Counted from the first letter of the stretch, positions 23,674-30,631 are shown. The stretch is DNA of 64,000 nt from SIG440 sp045631525 (GCA_045631525.1 JAZQUY010000021.1:9862-73861), one strand, 5' to 3'. Notes: generated by a model not told the origin, from the letters alone. Made by a program: numbers and translations.

Positions 23674-23702
23674 ATTATATCATATAAGGTTACAAAATGC
23701 AA
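23674..23702 (-). promoter_or_regulatory. Promoter of dnaN-recF-remB-gyrB
   Basis: On the reverse strand TTGCAT (23697-23702) and a perfect TATAAT (23674-23679) are 17 bp apart, 54 bp before the dnaN ATG. Confidence 0.75.
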
Positions 23703-24011
23703 ACATTTTTTGCGATTTTTGGGCTGTTTTTTTTGGTAATATAAAAAATCATATTTTTTATTACTTTTAATTTATATTATATATTTATTATTTTTAGGTT
23801 GTTGTTGCTGTTGTTGGGGGTGTTAATAATGTGAAAAAGTGTTTTTTTAAATGATTGTTATTGACTTTATAGGTGTTTATATGTATGTTGAAAAGTATTT
23901 CAAGTTATAAACATTATTAACAAACAAAAAGATTTCTAAAATTTATTAACAGCTGAAATATAAATTATTAACTTTATAATGTTGATAAGTTAAGTTTTTA
24001 TAGTAAAAAGA

Positions 24012-24040
24012 TTGACAAATTAAAAAAAATAATATATTAT
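24012..24040 (+). promoter_or_regulatory. Promoter of the ferredoxin gene
   Basis: TTGACA at 24012-24017 and TATTAT at 24035-24040, spacer 17 bp, 60 bp before the ferredoxin ATG. Confidence 0.8.
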
Positions 24041-24100
24041 TACCTTGTAATGTTGATTTTATGCATTATGTTCATAATTTTTAGGTAAGAGGTGAAAAAA

Positions 24101-24268
24101 ATGGCTTATACAATCAACGATGATTGCATCATGTGCGGTGCTTGCGAAGGTGAATGCCCCGTATCATGTATTTCTGAAGGGGATGGCAAATACGTTATTG
24201 ATGCTGATGCTTGCATTGACTGCGGCAGCTGCGCTGGTGTTTGCCCTGTAGATGCTCCTCAGGCATAA
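24101..24268 (+). CDS. 2[4Fe-4S] ferredoxin, 55 aa
   Basis: A 55-residue clostridial-type ferredoxin, a low-potential electron carrier of anaerobic metabolism. Two cluster motifs are complete: CIMCGACEGECP (cysteines at about 9, 12, 15, 19) and CIDCGSCAGVCP (about 38, 41, 44, 48). The start ATG lies behind AGAGGTG and a consensus-like promoter. The codon use is rich in frequent codons, in keeping with high expression. It is monocistronic, closed by a hairpin at 24286-24321. Confidence 0.97.
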   Translation: MAYTINDDCIMCGACEGECPVSCISEGDGKYVIDADACIDCGSCAGVCPVDAPQA

Positions 24269-24285
24269 GAAATTTTTAAATTTAA

Positions 24286-24321
24286 AAAAGAGAGTGCTTC
24301 ATTCTTGTTGCATTCTCTTTT
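24286..24321 (+). terminator. Terminator after the ferredoxin gene
   Basis: A 12-bp stem (AAAAGAGAGTGC/GCATTCTCTTTT, one G-U pair) with a 12-nt loop; only four T follow, so some read-through into rsmG is likely. Confidence 0.65.
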
Positions 24322-24340
24322 AACTTTCTGGGTGAAAATT

Positions 24341-25045
24341 ATGGATAAAGAAATTTTTGAAAAAGGACTTGATTGTTTAGGATTAAGTATAGATAGAGAA
24401 AAAATTGAAAAGTTTGATATTTACTCGAAATTACTGGTTGAGTGGAATGAAAAAATAAATCTCACGGCGATTACTTCACCTGAGGAAATATCAATAAAAC
24501 ATTTCCTCGACAGCATTGCGCCCCTTTCTGTTTTTGAAATCGAGGAAAATGCAAAAGTAATTGATGTGGGAACAGGGGCTGGTTTTCCGGGATTTCCGAT
24601 AAAAATAATGAGGGAAGACCTTGATTTTACTTTTATGGATTCCCTGAACAAAAGGATAAATTTTTTGAAATTGGTTTCTGAGGAAATAGGATTTGAGAAA
24701 GTGGAATTTGTTCATATGAGAGCAGAAGATGGGGGCATAAACAAATTATACAGAGAAAAATTTGATTATATTGTGTCACGTGCTGTTGCAAACTTGAAAG
24801 TTTTAAGTGAATATTGTATTCCTTTTTTGAAAGTAGGAGGAACATTTGCTGCCTTCAAACAGTACGAAGTTGATGAGGAAATAGAAGATGCAAAGGCGAT
24901 AATTGGGTCTTTAGGAGGAAAAATAAAAGAAATAAAGGAAATAAAAATTCCTTGCTCGGATATTGTGAGAAAAATAATTTTAATAGAAAAAATAAAAGAA
25001 ACTCCGAAAAATTTCCCTCGAAAAGCCAGTAAAATAAAGAAATAG
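24341..25045 (+). CDS. rsmG: 16S rRNA (guanine-N7)-methyltransferase RsmG (GidB)
   Basis: A 234-residue SAM-dependent methyltransferase that modifies G527 of 16S rRNA, at the streptomycin-binding region. Motifs: LVEWNEKINLTAIT and KHFLDSIAPL at the N-terminus, VIDVGTGAGFPGFPIKI as the SAM-binding loop (about 78-94), and DYIVSRAVANLKVLSEYC. The frame is open to a TTG-type start at 24305 within the ferredoxin terminator, so the ATG at 24341 with GGGTGAAA was chosen. rsmG is commonly origin-linked and lies next to parAB in many genomes; here parAB is 17 kb away. Confidence 0.94.
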   Translation: MDKEIFEKGLDCLGLSIDREKIEKFDIYSKLLVEWNEKINLTAITSPEEISIKHFLDSIAPLSVFEIEENAKVIDVGTGAGFPGFPIKIMREDLDFTFMDSLNKRINFLKLVSEEIGFEKVEFVHMRAEDGGINKLYREKFDYIVSRAVANLKVLSEYCIPFLKVGGTFAAFKQYEVDEEIEDAKAIIGSLGGKIKEIKEIKIPCSDIVRKIILIEKIKETPKNFPRKASKIKK

Positions 25046-25063
25046 AAGAGAAAAGGAGAAAAT

Positions 25064-25507
25064 ATGAAAAAGTTTTTAGCAATCTTGGTATGTTTTACGA
25101 TTTTTTTGTCTGTTTCGTGTTTTGCAGCAGACAGAGAGGTTACAGTTTTAATAGACGGTGAGAAACTTGCAACAGACACCCCGCCGCAGTTGATAAACGG
25201 CAGAACAATGCTCCCTATGCGTGCGATTTTTGAGGCATTTGATGCAAGTGTCACCTGGATGGGAGAGGACGAGCTTATTTTTGCGACCAAAGGTGATATG
25301 CTTGTGGTTCTCAAAATTGGAGCAAAGGAAATGTCTGTTCAAAAGGCTTCTGAGGATGTAGGTGAGGTTGTAACCTTGGACGTTGCTCCTTTTCTGTTTA
25401 ACGAAAGAACAATGGTACCCGCAAGAGCGATAGCAGAGGCTCTGGGGGCTGATGTGACTTGGGTGGATGAAACCAGCACCGTTGTTATAAAAAGCCAAAA
25501 AAAATAA
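25064..25507 (+). CDS. Secreted protein with copper amine oxidase-type stalk domain
   Basis: A 147-residue exported protein. A signal peptide (about 1-22, ILVCFTIFLSVSCFAAD) precedes one stalk-like domain of the copper amine oxidase N-terminal type: INGRTMLPMRAIFEAFDASVTW and the repeat FNERTMVPARAIAEALGADVTW. This domain is widespread in Clostridia cell-surface proteins and has no known catalysis. No other domain is fused. It starts 18 bp after rsmG behind AAAAGGAG and ends at a strong terminator. Confidence 0.85.
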   Translation: MKKFLAILVCFTIFLSVSCFAADREVTVLIDGEKLATDTPPQLINGRTMLPMRAIFEAFDASVTWMGEDELIFATKGDMLVVLKIGAKEMSVQKASEDVGEVVTLDVAPFLFNERTMVPARAIAEALGADVTWVDETSTVVIKSQKK

Positions 25508-25516
25508 CAAAAAAAC

Positions 25517-25550
25517 AAAAAGATTGTAAATTTACTACAATCTTTTTTTT
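25517..25550 (+). terminator. Strong terminator after the stalk-domain gene
   Basis: Stem AAAAAGATTGTA (25517-25528) with TACAATCTTTTT (from 25536), 7-nt loop, followed by a long T run. Confidence 0.88.
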
Positions 25551-25596
25551 ATCTTTTTTTTCGACAAAATAATCCCTGATTTTTAAAGTATAATAG

Positions 25597-25628
25597 AAAA
25601 CACCCGGCATTATGCTGGGTGTTTTTTT
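25597..25628. terminator. Terminator abutting the left 34-bp inverted repeat
   Basis: A 10-bp stem ACACCCGGCA/TGCTGGGTGT (one G-U) with a TTA loop; seven T on the right and AAAA on the left make it usable in both directions. No gene lies between this and the preceding terminator. Its right end touches the inverted repeat at 25628, so it would stop any transcript leaving the invertible segment leftward. Confidence 0.75.
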
Positions 25629-25661
25629 GTCCTTAATCTTAATATTTAAGGAAAGGGAAAG
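25628..25661 (+). repeat. Left 34-bp inverted repeat (IR-L)
   Basis: A perfect reverse complement of 26939-26972. It contains an internal palindromic element, CCTTAA (25631-25636) and TTAAGG (25646-25651) around a 9-bp centre, the kind of paired arm a tyrosine recombinase binds at a crossover site. The segment between outer edges is 1345 bp and contains only the recombinase gene. Confidence 0.95.
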
Positions 25662-25826
25662 TTGGTCAAAAAAGTCCCTTCAAATATGTATTTATATTTA
25701 AAACTGTCAAAAATGTAAAATAAGTATAAACCCAAAGCCTTGAAAAGTCAAGGTTTTTTCAAAAAAAACTGAAAAACCCGGCTTTTTTTCCGTCAAAATT
25801 TTAGTCAAAGAAAGGAGGATAAAAAA
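25662..25826. promoter_or_regulatory. Leader inside the invertible segment: GTCAAAA repeats, outward -35, hairpin
   Basis: Upstream of the recombinase. GTCAAAA occurs at 25665, 25706 and 25792, and again beyond the gene at 26887 and 26900; the longer TGGTCAAAAAA at 25663-25673 recurs at 26898-26908. On the reverse strand a perfect TTGACA (25705-25710) and a weaker TATTTG (25681-25686), 18 bp apart, point leftward out through IR-L. A small hairpin CCTTGA/TCAAGG (25738-25753) followed by six T lies before the recombinase gene and may attenuate its transcript. AAAGGAGG (25811-25818) is the recombinase ribosome site. Confidence 0.55.
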
Positions 25827-26879
25827 ATGGCCCGCAGAGGAGAAAATATTTATAAACGAAAAGATGGACGCTATGAGGGACGTTATATAAAAAGCTATGA
25901 CCTGTCCGGGAAAGCGGTTTATGGATATATATACTCAAAAAGCTATGGGGAAGTAAAAGAAAAGCTATTAAAATGCAAGACGGAAAAAAAGGAAAAATCA
26001 AAAGAGATCAATATAACTTTGGAAGAGTGGATACGTTTTTGGGAAAAGGGACAAACATCTATCAAAGTGAGCACTTTAAATATTTATAAAAGTCATATAA
26101 AAAATCACATAATTCCAAGCATTGGGAGAATATCATTAAAAAGGATAAATGCTGAAATGCTTCAAAGGTTTGTAAATGAGATAAATCTTTCAGGAGCATC
26201 TGCACGCAGTATTTTGTCAACACTCAAAGTGATTTTGAGAGACGCTGAAAATAGGGGTCTGATTGAAGAAAACTGGAAAAAACTGAAACTTCCGCCTAAG
26301 GAAAAGGCTTTTGTGCGGGTTCTTTCGGTGAATGAACAAAAGTCTCTTGAAAAAACTCTTTGCGGGGATAAAGATATAGGAATTCTCATTTGTCTTTATA
26401 CAGGTCTTCGGATAGGCGAGGTTTGTGCTCTCAGGTGGTGCGACATTGACTTTGAGAACTCCAGCCTTTGCGTAACCGGCACTCAGGTGAGGACAAAAGA
26501 CGGGCTCAATATTATACCGCCCAAAAGCAATGCGTCGAGGAGAGAAATCCCAATTCCAGACTTTCTTCTTGAAAAGCTTGAAAAAATAAAAAACAACGGA
26601 ATTTATGTACTTTCCCAAAAAGAAAAACCAATGGATGTAAGGACATATCGCAGGCATTTCAAAAATAAAATCAAAGAGGCACAGCTCTCTGACATCAAAT
26701 ATCATTCCCTCAGGCACACTTTTGCAACCCGTGCTCTTGAGGTGGGTATGGATTATCGTACCCTTTCTGAAATTTTGGGGCACGCATCGGTTTCAATAAC
26801 TCTTGACATTTATGCTCATTCACTCAAAGAGCACAAAATAAACGAAATGAAAAAGGTGGCAGAGCTTTTTACGGGATAA
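25827..26879 (+). CDS. Tyrosine recombinase within a 34-bp inverted-repeat pair
   Basis: A 350-residue phage-integrase-family recombinase. N-terminal arm-binding-like domain (about 1-45, RRGENIYKRKDGRYEGRYIK, of the type in Tn916-like integrases), core-binding domain (about 62-155, TLEEWIRFWEKGQTSIKVST), and a catalytic domain with all key residues: R195 (TGLRIGEVCALRW), K233 (PPKSNASRR), H293 and R296 (YHSLRHTFATRA), H319 (ILGHASVSITLDIYAHS) and nucleophile Y329. Nothing else of a phage or conjugative element is near: no excisionase, relaxase or cargo. The gene is enclosed by IR-L and IR-R. This suggests a DNA invertase acting on its own segment rather than a mobile-element integrase; that is inference. 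Confidence 0.92.
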   Translation: MARRGENIYKRKDGRYEGRYIKSYDLSGKAVYGYIYSKSYGEVKEKLLKCKTEKKEKSKEINITLEEWIRFWEKGQTSIKVSTLNIYKSHIKNHIIPSIGRISLKRINAEMLQRFVNEINLSGASARSILSTLKVILRDAENRGLIEENWKKLKLPPKEKAFVRVLSVNEQKSLEKTLCGDKDIGILICLYTGLRIGEVCALRWCDIDFENSSLCVTGTQVRTKDGLNIIPPKSNASRREIPIPDFLLEKLEKIKNNGIYVLSQKEKPMDVRTYRRHFKNKIKEAQLSDIKYHSLRHTFATRALEVGMDYRTLSEILGHASVSITLDIYAHSLKEHKINEMKKVAELFTG

Positions 26880-26938
26880 AATATCCGTCAAAAGATGTGG
26901 TCAAAAAACTGTCTTTCAACGTTTCTAAAGAAAAACCG

Positions 26939-26972
26939 CTTTCCCTTTCCTTAAATATTAAGATTAAGGACA
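26939..26972 (-). repeat. Right 34-bp inverted repeat (IR-R)
   Basis: Perfect reverse complement of 25628-25661; identity stops at both ends (25627/26973 and 25662/26938 do not pair). It ends 116 bp before the surface-protein ATG. No target-site duplication is evident outside the repeats. Confidence 0.95.
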
Positions 26973-27088
26973 TTTCGGGAAAGAGATTTTAAACTTTCTT
27001 CCTATATTATTTACATTTAAAGCATCAAAAATGCGAGAAAATCTTATTTTTTTATATCAAAATTTTTTAAAGGAGGAAAAACAAAAAA
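26973..27088 (+). promoter_or_regulatory. Leader of the surface-protein operon
   Basis: Between IR-R and the ATG there is an AT-rich leader with TATATT (27003-27008) but no acceptable -35 at 16-18 bp upstream of it. An AAAGGAGG ribosome site sits at 27069-27076. The lack of a full promoter fits transcription being supplied from inside the invertible segment. Confidence 0.45.
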
Positions 27089-29623
27089 ATGAGGAAAACA
27101 AGATTTTTGGCTATGGTACTTTGCGTAGCAATGGTACTTAGTACAATGGGTTTCACTGTGTTTGCTGGAGAAGCCAAACTGGTAACAGGTCTGTCGGGTG
27201 CAGGTACGGAGAATGATCCATTCGTGATTAGCAATGTTGATGAGCTTATATGGTTCAGAGACAATGTTAATAAAGGTAACACCTATGAGGGCGAATATGT
27301 TGCTCTTACAGCAGATATTGACCTTAAAGGCCACGAAGAAAGCAATGTCAATCATGAAGGAAAGGATGTTTCCTCATCCACTTTCAGGCCTATTGGTGAT
27401 TATGCTTCTAAGGCTTCATTCAAGGGTACATTTGATGGTGGTAACAAAACCATTTCAAACCTTTATATAAGCGGTTGGGATATCAATTATCATTGGGATA
27501 ATTACGGTTCCGCAGGCCTTTTTGGTACTGTAGAAAATGCAACTATCAAAAACTTAACTGTAGAAGGTTTTGAAATTCAAGTTGAGGCTGGAGACGTTGC
27601 AGCTATTACAGGCCATGCTATAGGTGATTGTACATTTGAAAACATCACTATAACAAACAGCAAAATTGCAACCTATAACAACGGTTGTGCTGGTATTGTT
27701 GCATGGTCTGAGGCTGGCAATTATACATTCAAGGGAGTTACGGTTACCGATTCTGTTGTCCTCGCCGGACTTTGGGGCTCATTTGACAGCTCCATCGGAG
27801 GTGTTCTTGCACAGGCAGATGAAGATGGGAAATATATCTTTGAAGATGTAGATGTTGCTTGCCGCCTTGATTGTTATAATGACGTAACAGCAGCATATAA
27901 ATGGTATTCTTACAGAATGTGCGGTATGCTCATTGGCCGTATGACAACCTTATTTGAGGGCAAAAACGAAGTTGACCCCCGTGGCAGCGTTACATTTAAG
28001 GATAATGTTAATATCACTATTGGAGAGTGGGCTAATTACACATATGCTTGGGATGACAGTTTAGACAGAGGTTGTCAGCGTATTGAAGCTGGTTATACAT
28101 ACGGCGGTGTTAATGTTGAAAATTATCCCGATGCCACTATAGAAACTATAGCTTTTAATACAATCATTGGCGGACCTCAATCACAAAGTGTAGGTTATTA
28201 TGGTTCTTCCTTTGATGATCTTAAATCAATTGAGAATTTTGACACAAGTACTTTAGCTGTTAAAGATTTTGCAAAAGCTGCAAGAGCCGCTGTACAGCTT
28301 TGGGCTCCTTCTGACGTGGCAAGAAGCGGAGAGCTTGTTTTAGTAGACAGTTTTGAAACCCTTGAAGAAGCCCTTGAAGCAGCAGAAGATGGTTACACAA
28401 TAAAGCTAATTAAGGATATTGAGTTAAACACCGGCATCGTTGTTTCAAAAGACATTACACTTGACCTTAACGGAAAGACAATAACAGGAACAGATAAGGC
28501 TGCATCAGGAAACTTTGCTCTTATTACAAACAAAGGAACTTTGACAGTTGATGACAGCGTTGGAACAGGTGCAATCACTTTGACTGCAGAGAATGACCGG
28601 AGCTGGAATGCTTTGTCAGCGGTTATTTCAAATGAAGGCGGCACATTGATAGTTAAAAACGGTAAGATTGAACATCTTGGTGGTTCTGCTATGGCGTATG
28701 GCATCGATAACAACAGCACTCTTGGAGAAACAAAGGTTGTTGTTAAAGGTGGAACAATCGCTTCACCTTATCGTGGTATAAGAGCTTTCCAGAATAGCAA
28801 AGCAAAGATGAATTCTGTTGTTATGGAAGGCGGAAAAATTGTTGCTAAAGCAGGTATCTGGATGCATCAGTCAGGTGCAGACTCTCTTGGTGAAGTTACA
28901 GTTACCGGGGGTAAAATTGAAGCTGTATCAAATGCTATTGTAACGGATATACATTCAGGAGCGAAGACAACAATTACAATCAAAGGTGGCGAATTCAGCA
29001 ACACAAACGAAGCGGCAAACCTTCTTCTTGTATGGCCATTCTCTAATATGTCTACTGTTACAGAAGCAAATGAAACAGTTATGAACATCGAAGGCGGAAG
29101 CTTTGACTGTGCAGGTGAAGGAAACCTTATTGGTGTTCTTAATGGAGCTGACGCAAACACAGATGTAGCGGTTTCAGGCGGTATATTCAGTGAAGCAATC
29201 GCAGAAGAATATATCGCAGATGGCTTCAAGCTTGTTTCAAACAGTGACGGCACATACGGCGTCAAAGAAGATACCCAATGGACAACAGACATAGATGCCG
29301 GATATTATATGTCAGCAAACGAAAAGCTTGGTCTTATGAGATACCTCTTCCACTTTGGTGGTGTTGGCACAATCGATAAGGCAGGCATTAAGTTCATTAG
29401 GGGCGATAAGATTTCAGAAGATATGGACAATTTTGTGGGTACGGTTGAAGGTAATGCCAAAACTTTCTATGGTGATATAAATAAAATTCCTGAAAACACA
29501 GAAGGCAAATATTATGCCGTTGGATTTGTAACAATCGGTGAAAAAACCTACTGGTCAAATCCAATCTTCTGTGAACCCAACTTCACAAGATATTTTTCAA
29601 CATATACTGGAGGTGCAGAATAA
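27089..29623 (+). CDS. Large exported beta-helix-type surface protein (844 aa)
   Basis: A secreted protein with a signal peptide (about 1-27, FLAMVLCVAMVLSTMGFTVFAG). The N-terminal part (about 30-190) has GTENDPFVISNVDELIWFRD and TFDGGNKTISNLYISG followed by GLFGTVENATIKNLTV, the repetitive pattern of GLUG-type adhesin domains. The part from about 430 to 710 is a run of short strands (ITLDLNGKTITG, GTLIVKNGKIEHLGG, VVVKGGTIASPYRGI, VTVTGGKIEAV, ITIKGGEF, MNIEGGSF, VAVSGGIF), which is the signature of a right-handed parallel beta-helix. No LPXTG motif, SLH domain or C-terminal helix was seen, so the mode of attachment is unknown. Its stop overlaps the next start (TAATG). Function as adhesin or glycan-binding protein is inferred only. 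Confidence 0.85.
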   Translation: MRKTRFLAMVLCVAMVLSTMGFTVFAGEAKLVTGLSGAGTENDPFVISNVDELIWFRDNVNKGNTYEGEYVALTADIDLKGHEESNVNHEGKDVSSSTFRPIGDYASKASFKGTFDGGNKTISNLYISGWDINYHWDNYGSAGLFGTVENATIKNLTVEGFEIQVEAGDVAAITGHAIGDCTFENITITNSKIATYNNGCAGIVAWSEAGNYTFKGVTVTDSVVLAGLWGSFDSSIGGVLAQADEDGKYIFEDVDVACRLDCYNDVTAAYKWYSYRMCGMLIGRMTTLFEGKNEVDPRGSVTFKDNVNITIGEWANYTYAWDDSLDRGCQRIEAGYTYGGVNVENYPDATIETIAFNTIIGGPQSQSVGYYGSSFDDLKSIENFDTSTLAVKDFAKAARAAVQLWAPSDVARSGELVLVDSFETLEEALEAAEDGYTIKLIKDIELNTGIVVSKDITLDLNGKTITGTDKAASGNFALITNKGTLTVDDSVGTGAITLTAENDRSWNALSAVISNEGGTLIVKNGKIEHLGGSAMAYGIDNNSTLGETKVVVKGGTIASPYRGIRAFQNSKAKMNSVVMEGGKIVAKAGIWMHQSGADSLGEVTVTGGKIEAVSNAIVTDIHSGAKTTITIKGGEFSNTNEAANLLLVWPFSNMSTVTEANETVMNIEGGSFDCAGEGNLIGVLNGADANTDVAVSGGIFSEAIAEEYIADGFKLVSNSDGTYGVKEDTQWTTDIDAGYYMSANEKLGLMRYLFHFGGVGTIDKAGIKFIRGDKISEDMDNFVGTVEGNAKTFYGDINKIPENTEGKYYAVGFVTIGEKTYWSNPIFCEPNFTRYFSTYTGGAE

Positions 29624-29799
29624 TGAAAAGATATGAAAGACCCGAAATTGAGCTTGTTTCTTTTGATGTTGAAGATATTATAACAACAAGTGCGGACATT
29701 TTTAGTCCTCAAACGGAAATAGAGGTTAACGGCGTAAAGCTCCAGGCAACAGATTTCGAATCGCAGCCATTTTCAATATTTACACAGCCAGGCGAATAA
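29623..29799 (+). CDS. 58-aa acidic peptide translationally coupled to the surface protein
   Basis: Starts MKRYERPEIELVSFDVEDII and continues with a TTSADIFSPQ segment, ending SIFTQPGE. It is acidic, has no signal peptide or membrane helix and no Cys. The start codon overlaps the preceding stop in TAATG, and a GGAGG-like site (CTGGAGGTG) lies 11 bp before it within the upstream gene, so it is surely translated with the surface protein. Short proteins with a (K/R)KYxxPxIE...D(V/I)ITTS beginning recur in Clostridia next to secreted proteins as far as I recall, but I know no established function. A precursor-peptide or partner role is possible. Confidence 0.75.
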   Translation: MKRYERPEIELVSFDVEDIITTSADIFSPQTEIEVNGVKLQATDFESQPFSIFTQPGE

Positions 29800-29814
29800 T
29801 CAAAATAAGAGAAA

Positions 29815-29838
29815 GGGGCGGCAACAAAAAGCTGCCCC
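29815..29838 (+). other. GC-rich hairpin in the intergenic region
   Basis: GGGGCGGC/GCTGCCCC, 8 bp with one G-U and an 8-nt loop; no T run follows, so it looks like an mRNA stabilising or processing hairpin rather than a terminator. Confidence 0.4.
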
Positions 29839-29869
29839 TACACTTTAAAAAGAAAAGGACAGAAAAAAG

Positions 29870-30301
29870 ATGAGAGTTATTATAAGGCGATTTTTGGAAC
29901 TTCTTTTTCCGACAATGCTTTTATCGGTAATGGTTACTTTTTTACACGTCAATACATACATTCCCGAAAGCAAAACAGTTCTTGGCATAGTTATGCTTTT
30001 TTCTGTGATATTGGTGTCTATTTACACCCTTTCTTGCTTGAATGAATGCTTTGATGATATGTTTCAGATGATAGATTATTTCTTCTATAATTTGGTAGCT
30101 TTTGGAATGTTTGTAGGTGCAATATGGATTGCCTTTCATTATATGAACAATGTTTGGTTTACGTGGCTTTTTGCTATTGCAAAAACCTTTGTGTTTCTCG
30201 CAGAAGGAGTAACAATCACATCGTCTTTGACGTATTTTTGCGGAATTTTTCTTGTATTTATTTTTATTGTACCTATTTTTAAGATAAGATTGTATCAGTA
30301 G
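29870..30301 (+). CDS. Small integral membrane protein, four predicted helices
   Basis: A 143-residue, strongly hydrophobic protein of unknown family. Helices: about 9-30 (LLFPTMLLSVMVTFLHV), 36-58 (TVLGIVMLFSVILVSIYTLS), 70-92 (FFYNLVAFGMFVGAIWIAF), and 118-140 (TYFCGIFLVFIFIVPIF), with another apolar stretch near 95-112. An acidic loop NECFDDMFQMID separates the second and third. It follows the 58-aa peptide on the same strand with an AAAGGAC site; no terminator intervenes, so it is probably part of the surface operon and could be an export or anchoring partner. That role is a guess. Confidence 0.65.
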   Translation: MRVIIRRFLELLFPTMLLSVMVTFLHVNTYIPESKTVLGIVMLFSVILVSIYTLSCLNECFDDMFQMIDYFFYNLVAFGMFVGAIWIAFHYMNNVWFTWLFAIAKTFVFLAEGVTITSSLTYFCGIFLVFIFIVPIFKIRLYQ

Positions 30302-30327
30302 TTTTTAAAAGAGAAAGAAGGGCTTTT

Positions 30328-30576
30328 ATGACAACCAAGAAAAGACTGTGTTCCACCTGCAAAACCGGACGGGAAAGTCTTTTGCTGGACGAAACATCCC
30401 CTGATTGTCCGTACATCACAAGGTATACGGGTGAAATTTGTCCCAAGTATGTTCCCGATAACACCGCTTTGGCAGAGTTAAAGGACGTGCAAGAGGAAGA
30501 CCCGGATTTAAAAACAAAAGGAATATGGAAGCGCTTTTTGTCTTTCTTTGAGAAGAATCAAAGAAAAACTTTTTAA
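30328..30576 (+). CDS. Small Cys-containing hypothetical protein (82 aa)
   Basis: An unrecognised protein of 82 residues with an N-terminal Cys cluster: CSTCKTG, then DCPYITRYTGEICPKYVP, four cysteines spaced as a possible small metal-binding or redox site. The C-terminal half is charged (ELKDVQEEDPDLKTKGIWKRF) and without membrane segments. It follows the four-helix membrane protein by 26 bp and ends before a strong bidirectional terminator, so it is the last gene of the putative surface operon. An AAAGAAGGG site precedes the ATG. Confidence 0.65.
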   Translation: MTTKKRLCSTCKTGRESLLLDETSPDCPYITRYTGEICPKYVPDNTALAELKDVQEEDPDLKTKGIWKRFLSFFEKNQRKTF

Positions 30577-30591
30577 AGACAGTCAAACGAA

Positions 30592-30631
30592 AAGCACCTG
30601 CCCAAAATTTTTGGGCAGGTGCTTCTTTTTT
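30592..30631. terminator. Strong bidirectional terminator closing the surface operon
   Basis: A 15-bp perfect stem AAGCACCTGCCCAAA with its complement ending in GTGCTT, 3-nt loop, followed by CTTTTTT; it also ends the convergent phosphohexomutase gene. Confidence 0.92.

Larger units (their letters stand above)
23621..24100. other. Candidate chromosomal origin (oriC): AT-rich divergence zone with DnaA-box-like 9-mers
   Basis: A gene-free interval of 480 bp between divergent dnaN and ferredoxin genes. Five 9-mers fit TTATNAACA: 23821-23829 (reverse), 23905-23913, 23914-23922 (back to back with the previous one), 23943-23951 and 23980-23988 (reverse, TTATCAACA, one mismatch from TTATCCACA); a sixth near-match TTATTAACT is at 23965-23973. 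Long AT-only stretches near 23745-23795 and 24016-24042 could serve as the unwinding element. Gene directions diverge here. There is no adjacent dnaA, so the origin call rests on context and the repeats. Confidence 0.6.

Noticed and set aside
25589..25628. A tiny RNA from TATAAT (25589-25594) to the hairpin at 25600
   Set aside because: The nearest -35-like TCGACA is 22 bp away, and the product would be about 25-30 nt and almost all terminator.
25628..26972. The 34-bp inverted repeats as terminal repeats of a transposon
   Set aside because: The enclosed gene is a tyrosine recombinase, not a DDE transposase; no target-site duplication or cargo is seen; the placement between a terminator and a promoter-poor surface gene fits an inversion element better. 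Not fully excluded.
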